Assembly (NCBI GenBank): GCA_963611755.1
Contig: CAVDTK010000089.1
Span: forward strand, 1 to 9,245
Direction: 5' to 3'
DNA length: 9,245 nucleotides
Source of the DNA: Paratractidigestivibacter sp963611755
Lineage (GTDB): Bacteria; Actinomycetota; Coriobacteriia; Coriobacteriales; Atopobiaceae
The first letter of the stretch is position 1. Every line of letters starts with the position of its first letter. Under the pieces are notes generated by a model. The model saw only the letters and a list, made by a program, of their open reading frames with translations, was not told the origin of the DNA and ran no database searches. Positions 1-6,158 of this stretch are shown here, piece by piece. The position numbers were made by a program, and so were the translations under genes.

Positions 1-2035
1 CCACGAACTGCTCGGGCGCCACGTCGACCGCCTTGTCCTGCAGGCGCAGGAAAACCGTGACCGTATAGCGCGTGCCTACGTCGAGGGCGCTTTCAACTTT
101 GATGTCGCCGCCCATCATGCGCACGATGTTGCGGCTGATGGGCATGCCCAGCCCGGCGCCGCGCACGCGCTCGACGCGCTCGTCGCGGGCGCGCTCGAAC
201 GGCTCGAAGACGCGCGCGACGGTCTCTTTGGACATGCCGATGCCGTTATCCTCGAAGACGAACTCGTAGAGGCCGAATTTGCCCTGGTTGGAGGGCCGCT
301 CGTTGATGGTCAGGCAAATCTCGCCGCCCTCGGGCGTGTACTTCACGGCGTTGCCCATGAGGTTCACGAAGACCTGCTGCAGGCGCAAGGCATCGCCGGT
401 CACGTCCTCGTGCCGGATGTCGCCGAGAACCACGTGCAGCCGGTGGCCCTTCTCGTCCACCTGCGGCTGCATCATGGTGACCAGGCTCTCGACCAGCTCG
501 CTCAGGTTAAAGTCCTCCTCGGCCAGCGAGATGTTGCCGCTCTCGATCTTGCTCATGTCCAGGACCTCGTTGATGAGGCTCAGCAGGTGGCGCGAGCTGA
601 TGGTGATCTTGCGCAGGCTGTCGCGCACGCGGTCGGGGTTCTCGGCGTGGGCCGCGGCCAGGGCGGTCATGCCCACGATGCCGTTCAGCGGCGTGCGGAT
701 CTCGTGCGACATCTGCGAGAGGAACTGCGTCTTGGCCTCGTTGGCGCGGTTGGCAAAGCCGTAGGCGTCCGAGAGAGCCTGGCGAGCGCGCATCTCGTCC
801 TTGCGCGACTGGGTAACGTCTTGCGAGACGAGAAGCACGCGCGTGACGCCCTGCTCGTCGAAATCGAGCGGCAGGATCGCGATGCTCAGGTACTTCTCGG
901 TGCCGTTGACGCCGTAGTCGAAGCGGTAGACGTCGCTGGGATAGCGCAGCTCGCGGCGCAGGCGCTCGGGCGAGAGGACCTGCGAGAAGCCCTCCGAGCC
1001 GTCGCCGTCGGCCAGGTGCAGGCGCTCGTCCATGCAGGCGAGAAGCTCACGGTAGACACCGCGGGCGGGGTAGCCCATGCGCTCGTCGAACTTGAAGAAC
1101 TCGTACGAGTCATGCGCCAGGTCGCAGACCGCGTAGCGCTCGACCAGGCGCAACAGGCCCGCGAGCAGCTCTTCTTTGACGGTCTTCTCGCGCAGCAGCT
1201 CCTGGGTGAGAAGTTCCTGGCGATGAGCCGCGTCGACGTTTAAGGTCACGCCCGCGGCCCTGCTCACGCTGCCGTCCGTGCGGCGGCTCGCGGAGCCCAC
1301 GGAGCGCACCCACGCAAAGCGGCCGTTTGCCATGCGAGCGCGGTAGGTCATGTCAAGGCGACCGGTGCCGCCCTTGCCCACAGCCTCGATACCAGCGTCG
1401 AATAAGGCCAGGTCATCGGAGTGGATGATGGAGCGGCAGGCCTCCATGGAGTCCGGGAAGGCGCCCTTGTCCACGTATCCGGTCATGCGGCGCAGGTCCG
1501 AGCCAAAGGAAACCCCGCAGGCGTTTCCCGCCGCGTCGAAGGAAAGCGACCAGGTCCCCGTTTGGAACACGTCGTTTACCAGCGACAAGGTCTCGGCCTC
1601 GGGCGCCACGCGGGCCGTGATCACCCAGCACGCGCGCCCGGCATCGTCCACCGTGTCGCACTTGTTGAGGTCGGCGAAGACCGGGGCGCCCGTGGCGTCC
1701 TTCAGGCGCACGTGGTCGGCGGCCGCCTGGCCGCCTTTCTTGGCGAGAAGCGCATCCACGGTCTTGGCCTCGCCGTCGAAGAGCAGGTCGTGAAGGGAGC
1801 GGCCGCAGAACTCGGGCGCGGCCTCGGGGTCGTACCCCAGGTTCTTGGCGAAGATCTTGCTCACGAAGGTGATGGTGAGCGCGTTGTCGTAGCGACCCAT
1901 GGCGACGCCCACGGCAAAGCTGCGCTCGAGCAGCCCCTGGACGTCGCGACGCGCAATAAGCCCCAGGTCACCATAGTCGTCGGTGATGTGGGCCTCATCG
2001 GGTTCGAGCTCGTTTTTGGCGATGTCCTCGCTCAT
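1..2035 (-). CDS. Multi-PAS soluble sensor histidine kinase, C-terminus cut by the window edge
   Basis: An open frame runs from the ATG at 2035 to the left edge without a stop (about 678 codons visible). It is a two-component sensor kinase that should autophosphorylate on His and pass phosphate to a receiver. Visible order: PAS-like regions at about residues 30-145, 150-270 (PAS/PAC-like, with an AWVRSVG strand) and 295-410, then a linker helix and the kinase core. The H-box is SQMSHEIRTPLNGIVGM with phospho-acceptor His444. The N-box is NLMGNAVKYTPEGG (Asn562), the G1 box is EDNGIGM (Asp596), an F-box-like FEPFERARDE follows, and the G2 box is GAGLGMPIS from about residue 626. No signal peptide or membrane helix is seen, so it should be cytosolic and sense an internal cue. 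The N-terminus is acidic. A receiver domain may follow beyond the edge (hybrid kinase), but this cannot be seen. The start is supported by AGGAG eight bases upstream. It is divergent from the ATP-grasp operon. The specific signal is unknown. Confidence 0.93.
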   Translation of the reverse strand, partial: MSEDIAKNELEPDEAHITDDYGDLGLIARRDVQGLLERSFAVGVAMGRYDNALTITFVSKIFAKNLGYDPEAAPEFCGRSLHDLLFDGEAKTVDALLAKKGGQAAADHVRLKDATGAPVFADLNKCDTVDDAGRACWVITARVAPEAETLSLVNDVFQTGTWSLSFDAAGNACGVSFGSDLRRMTGYVDKGAFPDSMEACRSIIHSDDLALFDAGIEAVGKGGTGRLDMTYRARMANGRFAWVRSVGSASRRTDGSVSRAAGVTLNVDAAHRQELLTQELLREKTVKEELLAGLLRLVERYAVCDLAHDSYEFFKFDERMGYPARGVYRELLACMDERLHLADGDGSEGFSQVLSPERLRRELRYPSDVYRFDYGVNGTEKYLSIAILPLDFDEQGVTRVLLVSQDVTQSRKDEMRARQALSDAYGFANRANEAKTQFLSQMSHEIRTPLNGIVGMTALAAAHAENPDRVRDSLRKITISSRHLLSLINEVLDMSKIESGNISLAEEDFNLSELVESLVTMMQPQVDEKGHRLHVVLGDIRHEDVTGDALRLQQVFVNLMGNAVKYTPEGGEICLTINERPSNQGKFGLYEFVFEDNGIGMSKETVARVFEPFERARDERVERVRGAGLGMPISRNIVRMMGGDIKVESALDVGTRYTVTVFLRLQDKAVDVAPEQFV

Positions 2036-2043
2036 CTCCACAG

Positions 2044-2048
2044 CTCCT
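2044..2048 (-). promoter_or_regulatory. Shine-Dalgarno site of the histidine kinase gene
   Basis: AGGAG on the minus strand ends eight bases before the ATG at 2033-2035. This fixes that ATG as the start of the kinase. Confidence 0.7.
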
Positions 2049-2094
2049 GCGGTCGCGGTCGACAGAACCTTTTAAGAATACAACAGGTGCGGCC

Positions 2095-2123
2095 AATTTA
2101 CCTCACCCCCGCCCCCGTCTTAA
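2095..2123 (-). promoter_or_regulatory. Candidate promoter of the histidine kinase gene
   Basis: Read on the minus strand, TTAAGA (2118-2123) and TAAATT (2095-2100) are separated by exactly 17 bases and each match the sigma-70 consensus at four of six positions. The -10-like box lies about 60 bases before the kinase ATG. The match is modest, so this is only a candidate. Confidence 0.3.
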
Positions 2124-2170
2124 GGAACCTTTACATTCGGCGCCCGGCCGGACGGGCGGACACCGGAGCC

Positions 2171-2204
2171 CGCGCCCTTCTCGCCCCCGCGCGCCCTTCT
2201 CGCC
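2171..2204. repeat. Two direct copies of a 15-bp sequence, period 19
   Basis: CGCGCCCTTCTCGCC occurs at 2171-2185 and again, identical, at 2190-2204, separated by four bases. The pair lies in the noncoding gap between divergent genes, upstream of the TTGACA box of the operon. Tandem sites with a period close to two helical turns (19 bp) suit a dimeric or tandem-binding regulator, but this is inference. The core CTTCTCGCC also forms the arm of the terminator at 7157-7193. Confidence 0.8.
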
Positions 2205-2225
2205 GCCGCCCCACCCTGCGACAAG

Positions 2226-2253
2226 TTGACAACAGCTGTTCACTGCTTAGAAA
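2226..2253 (+). promoter_or_regulatory. Candidate promoter of the ATP-grasp operon with an embedded palindrome
   Basis: A perfect TTGACA -35 hexamer (2226-2231) is followed after 16 bases by TAGAAA (2248-2253), a four-of-six match to the -10 consensus. The spacer begins with the perfect 10-bp palindrome AACAGCTGTT (2231-2240), which shares one base with the -35 box. A protein bound there would block polymerase, so it is a plausible operator. A separate TATAAC (2304-2309) lies nearer the gene but has no good -35 partner. Which one is used cannot be told from sequence. Confidence 0.4.
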
Positions 2254-2332
2254 TCAAGCCCGCCCGCCGGCGAAACAACCCCCCTCCATCATTGACCGAG
2301 TCCTATAACCGCAGCTAGTTAACAATTCGTTG

Positions 2333-2340
2333 AGAGAGGG
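2333..2340 (+). promoter_or_regulatory. Shine-Dalgarno site that fixes the ATP-grasp start
   Basis: AGAGAGGG lies seven bases before the ATG at 2348. The frame could also open at a TTG at 2330, but that codon overlaps this purine tract and has no ribosome site of its own, so the ATG at 2348 is preferred. Confidence 0.65.
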
Positions 2341-2347
2341 ATGGGCC

Positions 2348-3673
2348 ATGCCGCAATATGACGAGCTCTTAGAGCATGCACCCAAGATAAATCAGCAGCT
2401 CGCGCGATACGGGGTCAAGTTCGGCCTATACAAGAACGGGACCTTTAACGAGCGTCTTTTCCCGTTCGATCCCATCCCGCGCACGATCTCGGCCCCGACC
2501 TGGGCAAAGTTGGAGCGCGGCCTCGCACAGCGCGTCGACGCGCTCAACGCCTACCTGGCCGACATCTACGGCGAGAAGCAGATCGTCAAGGACGGCGTCG
2601 TTCCCGAGGACTTCGCCTTCGCCAGCTCCGGCTACCTGCCCCAGTGTGAGGGCATCGTGCCGCCGGGCAAGATCTACAGCCACATCTCGGGCATCGACCT
2701 GGTAGAGGGCGAGAATGACGAGTGGTTCGTGCTTGAGGACAACCTGAGGATCCCCTCCGGCGCCTCCTACCCGCTGATCGCCCGCGACCTCTGCCGCCGC
2801 TGCGACGCCGAGACCTTCCGTGCCACGCCGCTGGTCGACAACCGCGACTACGGCGAGCGCCTGGCCCGCGTGATGAACTCCGTGAACCGCGGGGGCATCA
2901 ACGTGCTGCTCACCCCGGGCCGCTACAACGCCGCCTACTTCGAGCACACCTACCTGGCCGAGCGCGCCGGGTGCGTGCTGGCCGAGCCCTCCGAGCTCTT
3001 TGTCGAGAATGAGCGCCTGTGGTACCGCGACGCCCAGACCAACCGCCAGGTGGGCGCCATCTACCGCCGCCTGTCCGACGAGTTCCTGGACCCGCTGTGC
3101 TTCCGCGCGGACTCGCTTATCGGCGTGCCCAACATCATGAGCGCCTATCGAGCGGGCAACCTGGCCATCGTGAACGCCCCCGGCAACGGCGCGGCGGACG
3201 ACAAGGGCATCTACTACTTTGTCCCGCGCATGGTCGAGTACTACCTCAACGAGAAGCCCATCCTGCAAAACGCCCCCACCTACCTGCCGTTCTATGAGGA
3301 CGACATGGCCTATGTCCAGGACCACGCCGACACGCTGGTCATCAAGGACGTGGCCGAGGCCGGCGGCTACGGCGTCGTCTTTGGCAGCTCGCTTTCGCCC
3401 GAGAAGCTCGAGGACCTGAAGGCCCTTATCCGCGCCGAGCCGCGCCGCTTCATCGCGCAGGAGGTCATCGACTTCCTCTGCCTGCCCACGCTCATCGACG
3501 GCGAGGTCCAGCCCCGCAAGGCCGACCTTCGCGCCTTCGTTCTGTCGACCGCTGGCCAGCCCACCACGGTCTGGCCCAGCGGCCTCACGCGCTTCTCGCC
3601 CGACGCGGGCAGCGCCATCGTCAATTCGTCCCAGGGAGGAGGCTTCAAGGACACATGGGTGCTCTCTCGATAG
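2348..3673 (+). CDS. Circularly permuted ATP-grasp family protein (DUF404/DUF407-like)
   Basis: The 441-residue protein belongs to the circularly permuted ATP-grasp family (COG2308; Mycobacterium Rv2411c-like), predicted to activate a carboxylate with ATP and join it to an amine. Family signatures run end to end: RLFPFDPIPRTI (37-48), FVLEDNLRIPSGASYPL (127-143), LTPGRYNAAYFEHTYLAE (188-205), AIYRRLSDEFLDPL (237-250), a Gly/Ala/Asp-rich ADDKGIYYFVPRM stretch (283-295), Lys333 ahead of GGYGVVFG (339-346), KADLRAFV (391-398), and the C-terminal NSSQGGGFKDTWVL (426-439). It looks complete, though shorter than some relatives (about 550 residues in mycobacteria). No signal peptide is present, so it is cytosolic. 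It is the first gene of a five-gene operon, and its end overlaps the alpha-E gene by 19 bases, suggesting translational coupling. The substrate is unknown. The family call is firm; the ligase role is predicted from the fold. Confidence 0.93.
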   Translation: MPQYDELLEHAPKINQQLARYGVKFGLYKNGTFNERLFPFDPIPRTISAPTWAKLERGLAQRVDALNAYLADIYGEKQIVKDGVVPEDFAFASSGYLPQCEGIVPPGKIYSHISGIDLVEGENDEWFVLEDNLRIPSGASYPLIARDLCRRCDAETFRATPLVDNRDYGERLARVMNSVNRGGINVLLTPGRYNAAYFEHTYLAERAGCVLAEPSELFVENERLWYRDAQTNRQVGAIYRRLSDEFLDPLCFRADSLIGVPNIMSAYRAGNLAIVNAPGNGAADDKGIYYFVPRMVEYYLNEKPILQNAPTYLPFYEDDMAYVQDHADTLVIKDVAEAGGYGVVFGSSLSPEKLEDLKALIRAEPRRFIAQEVIDFLCLPTLIDGEVQPRKADLRAFVLSTAGQPTTVWPSGLTRFSPDAGSAIVNSSQGGGFKDTWVLSR

Positions 3674-4347
3674 AAAAGGTCGACCACCTCTTGTGGCTTG
3701 GCCGATACATGGAGCGCAGCTACACCACGCAGCGCTTTATCATCGCAACCTACGACCGTGCTCTGGATTCCACGGAAGGCAACTGGAAGGGCCAGCTCGA
3801 GGAGCTGGGCTTCGACGCCCAGACCGAGACGCCGCGCGACTTCTTTAGGGCGTGCCTCTTTGACGCGTCCACCAACGAGTCGGTGGCCCACTCGATGGAC
3901 GCCGCCTACGACAACGCCGTGCGTCTGCGTGACGTTTTGGGCACCGAGACCCTCTCGTACATCCAGATGGCCTACGACGCCCTGGTGGCGGCCAAGCTCT
4001 CGGACGCTCCCCTGCTTGACCTGCAGCTCGTTCAAGACAACATCATGGCCTTCAAGGGCTGCGTCGACGACTTCGTAGACGACGACGCGGCGAGAAACAT
4101 CATCAAGTGCGGCATCTCGTGCGAGAGGATCGACCTCTACGCGCGCCTGGGCTTTAGGCTCTCGCGCCTGCGCCAGGAGGTCCACCGCCTTGCCAGCCGC
4201 ATCAACCGCACCGGCGCCCCTTACGACGAGAAGAGCTTGAAGGCCCTGGTGGACATCGTCTTTGCCGACAGCTTCCCCCAGGCCGCGAGCTACGAGCAGC
4301 TGGGCCAGATCCTCTACCACACGGCTCACCTGTTCAGCGCGGTGTAG
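3655..4347 (+). CDS. Alpha-E domain protein (DUF403-like), short form
   Basis: The 230-residue, mainly helical protein matches the alpha-E family that almost always accompanies circularly permuted ATP-grasp enzymes. Its N-terminus carries the hallmark VDHLLWLGRYMERSYTT (residues 9-25), equivalent to the family's NLYWLGRYLERAENT. A second family-like segment is DNAVRLRDVLGTETLSYI (86-103), with further helices at about 115-145, 150-180 and 195-230. Typical members are roughly 300-325 residues, so this one is short and its C-terminal half is divergent. There is no frameshift: the frame ends cleanly at TAG, 12 bases before the next gene. The ATG at 3655 sits inside the end of the ATP-grasp gene, with GGGAGGAGG at 3633-3641, a rather long 13 bases upstream. 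The biochemical role is unknown; a scaffold or partner of the ATP-grasp enzyme is inferred from gene linkage. Confidence 0.9.
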   Translation: MGALSIEKVDHLLWLGRYMERSYTTQRFIIATYDRALDSTEGNWKGQLEELGFDAQTETPRDFFRACLFDASTNESVAHSMDAAYDNAVRLRDVLGTETLSYIQMAYDALVAAKLSDAPLLDLQLVQDNIMAFKGCVDDFVDDDAARNIIKCGISCERIDLYARLGFRLSRLRQEVHRLASRINRTGAPYDEKSLKALVDIVFADSFPQAASYEQLGQILYHTAHLFSAV

Positions 4348-4359
4348 GGGTGCTGGGCC

Positions 4360-5202
4360 ATGAAAATCCTCAACTTCACCTTCAAGACCGAGCTTGAGTT
4401 CAGCGAGCCCGTGCGCGAGCACGACTTCGTGCTGCGCTGCCTGCCCGTGACCTCCGGCGCCCAGACGGTCCTGGACTTCCAGGCCATGGTGACCCCCACC
4501 ACCCAGATCGCCCGCCAGGTCGACGGGTTTGGCAACAAACTGCTGGTGGGACGCATCGCGCAGGAGCACACGAGCTTCTCGTTCATCTCGTCGGGGTCGG
4601 TCATGGTCTGCAGCGTGGACGAGACGGAGCCCGCCCTGGAGTACTGCCACCCCATGTACCTGCGGGACAGCGAGAAGTGCCGCCCCAGCGCGGGCATCCA
4701 CTCGCTGGTCGCCCAGGCCCTGCACGGGCACGAGGACGACTCCGCGGCCGAGAAGGCGGCGCGCCTGACCAGCGCCGTGTTTGGCGCCATGCGCTACGAG
4801 AAGGGCGCCACGACGGTCGACACGAGCGCCGCCGAGGCCCTGGAGCAGGGCGCGGGCGTGTGCCAGGACTTCGCCCACATCCTGGTCTCGGCCTGCCGCG
4901 CCGCGGGCATCCCCGCCCGCTACGTGAGCGGCCTCATGCTGGGCGAGGGCGCCACGCACGCCTGGTGCGAGGCCTACGACGGCCGCCACTGGGTGGGCTT
5001 CGACCCCACGCACGACCGGCTGGTCGACACAGATTACATTGCTATTGCGCGGGGCCGCGATTTTGCCGACTGCCCCGTGGAAAGCGGTATCCTCACTGGT
5101 GGCGCGCGACAGGCTCAGTACGTTCGCGTGCGTGTAGTCGACGACGCCCCTTGGGTCGCCAAGGACCCCTCGTTGGGCGCCAGAGAGGTCACACAGCAGT
5201 GA
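4360..5202 (+). CDS. Transglutaminase-like cysteine peptidase/acyltransferase
   Basis: The 280-residue protein has the architecture of bacterial transglutaminase-like proteins (COG1305): an N-terminal beta-rich region (about 1-100) and a papain-fold core. The catalytic triad is visible: Cys168 in GAGVCQDFAH, His200 in ATHAWCEAY and Asp215 in WVGFDPTHD. The stretch CRAAGIPARYVSGLM between them is also typical. Such enzymes hydrolyse or transfer amide bonds. No signal peptide is seen, so it probably works in the cytosol with its operon partners. It follows the alpha-E gene by 12 bases, and its TGA overlaps the GTG of the next gene (GTGA, four bases). The ribosome site is weak (GGGG about 9-12 bases upstream), consistent with translational coupling. 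Whether it acts as peptidase, amidase or crosslinking enzyme cannot be decided from sequence. Its linkage to ATP-grasp and alpha-E genes is a known conserved arrangement. Confidence 0.93.
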   Translation: MKILNFTFKTELEFSEPVREHDFVLRCLPVTSGAQTVLDFQAMVTPTTQIARQVDGFGNKLLVGRIAQEHTSFSFISSGSVMVCSVDETEPALEYCHPMYLRDSEKCRPSAGIHSLVAQALHGHEDDSAAEKAARLTSAVFGAMRYEKGATTVDTSAAEALEQGAGVCQDFAHILVSACRAAGIPARYVSGLMLGEGATHAWCEAYDGRHWVGFDPTHDRLVDTDYIAIARGRDFADCPVESGILTGGARQAQYVRVRVVDDAPWVAKDPSLGAREVTQQ

Positions 5203-6158
5203 TAAGCACGGTCTTCTCCGCAGAGCTTCCCATCGGCGAGCACCTGCAGATCAAAAAGCACCGCATCGAGGGCGCCGCTTTGGCGCCCTTTGGCGGCGAG
5301 GCGGCCGCGGACGGCCACAAGCCCCGCATCGCCGTCGTCACCGGCATCCACGGAGACGAGCTCGAGGGCCAGTACGTGGCCTTCAAGCTGGGGCAGATCC
5401 TCGAGGCCAACAAGGACAAGCTCTACGGCACGGTGGACATCTACCCCGCCATCAACCCCTTGGGCATCAACTCCATCGAGCGCGGCGTCCCTATGTTCGA
5501 CGTCGACCTCAACCGCACCTTCCCCGGAAACCCCCAGGCAGACCTCACCGAGACCCTGGCCGCGGCCGTGATCGATGACATCGAGGGCGCAGACGTGGCC
5601 GTGGACATCCACGCGTCCAACATCTTTTTGCGCGAGATGCCGCAGGTGCGCGTCAACGAGATCTCAGCCGACAAGCTCGTGCCGTTGGCTCCCCTTCTCA
5701 ACGTGGACTTCGTCTGGGTGCACGCCTCGGCCACGGTCCTGCAGTCGACCTTTGCCTATGCCTTGAACGAGCGCGGCACCCGCACGCTGGTGGTCGAGAC
5801 GGGCGTGGGCATGCGCGTCACGCACGAGTACGGCCACAACCTCACGCAGGGCATCTTGCGCCTGGCGGCCCACCTGGGCGCCTGGGGCGGTGACTTCGAG
5901 TGCTGCGACGCGCCCGTGATCTCGCACGACGGCAAGGTGAGCTACCTCAACGCCGCGGCCGGCGGCATCTTCCTGCCCCAGGCCAAGCACGCCACGATGG
6001 TCAAGAAAGGCCAGCTCATCGGCATCGTTGCCAACGCGCTCACCGGCGAGGTGGCCCAAGAGGTCACCGCCCCCGAGTCCGGCCTCCTATTCACCCTGCG
6101 AGAGTACCCCGTGGTCTACCCCGGGTCGTTGCTTGCCCGAATCCTGGGAGACGCGTAA
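5199..6158 (+). CDS. AstE/aspartoacylase-type M14 zinc hydrolase (intact active site)
   Basis: The 319-residue protein belongs to the succinylglutamate desuccinylase/aspartoacylase group of M14 metallocarboxypeptidases, which cleave an N-acyl amide bond next to a free carboxylate. Zinc ligands are visible: His51 and Glu54 in GIHGDELEG, and His138 in VDIHASN. The substrate-carboxylate Arg is in NRTFPG (Arg106), and the catalytic Glu is Glu200 in LVVETGVGM. The C-terminal part (about 236-319) is beta-rich with a lipoyl-like turn (GGIFLP, VKKGQLIGIV), as in this family. The start is GTG at 5199, overlapping the previous stop as GTGA, with AGAGAGG about 11 bases upstream; no in-frame ATG occurs before residue 99. 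The open frame extends further upstream, but that part lies inside the transglutaminase gene in another frame and has no family similarity. The exact substrate is unknown; true AstE would sit with arginine-succinylation genes, which are absent here. Confidence 0.92.
   Translation: MISTVFSAELPIGEHLQIKKHRIEGAALAPFGGEAAADGHKPRIAVVTGIHGDELEGQYVAFKLGQILEANKDKLYGTVDIYPAINPLGINSIERGVPMFDVDLNRTFPGNPQADLTETLAAAVIDDIEGADVAVDIHASNIFLREMPQVRVNEISADKLVPLAPLLNVDFVWVHASATVLQSTFAYALNERGTRTLVVETGVGMRVTHEYGHNLTQGILRLAAHLGAWGGDFECCDAPVISHDGKVSYLNAAAGGIFLPQAKHATMVKKGQLIGIVANALTGEVAQEVTAPESGLLFTLREYPVVYPGSLLARILGDA

Larger units (their letters stand above)
2036..2347. other. Divergent intergenic region between the kinase and the ATP-grasp operon
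   Basis: This stretch of about 312 bases separates two divergently transcribed units. It has no credible gene: the plus-strand frame that crosses it lies antisense to the kinase, and its codons do not resemble those of the neighbours. Base composition is patchy, with C-rich segments (2101-2220) next to AT-richer segments (2070-2100 and 2222-2335). It holds a candidate minus-strand promoter, a TTGACA box with an overlapping 10-bp palindrome, a TATAAC element, and a 15-bp direct repeat, described separately. It is the likely place for regulation of both units. Confidence 0.75.

Noticed and set aside
2231..2240. SOS (LexA) box
   Set aside because: AACAGCTGTT is palindromic but lacks the GAAC-N4-GTTC pattern of Gram-positive/actinobacterial LexA sites, and no SOS gene is nearby.
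410..2308. Long plus-strand open frames (410-1243 and 1421-2308) opposite the kinase
   Set aside because: They oppose a kinase frame with all catalytic boxes intact and show only Val/Ala/Arg-rich antisense composition. The second also runs into the noncoding intergenic region.
2330..2347. TTG start for the ATP-grasp gene
   Set aside because: It overlaps the purine-rich ribosome site that serves the ATG at 2348 and would add six residues of no family character.
3367..5013. A 548-codon open frame on the minus strand opposite the ATP-grasp, alpha-E and transglutaminase genes
   Set aside because: It is antisense to three well-supported genes. Its translation is low-complexity, rich in Val, Gly, Ala, Arg and His, with no family motif, as expected from GC-rich codons read backwards.
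4677..5198. Upstream extension of the first M14 frame
   Set aside because: The extra 174 codons lie inside the transglutaminase gene in another frame and are Arg/Gly/Pro-rich without family similarity. The GTG at 5199 matches where the M14 fold begins.
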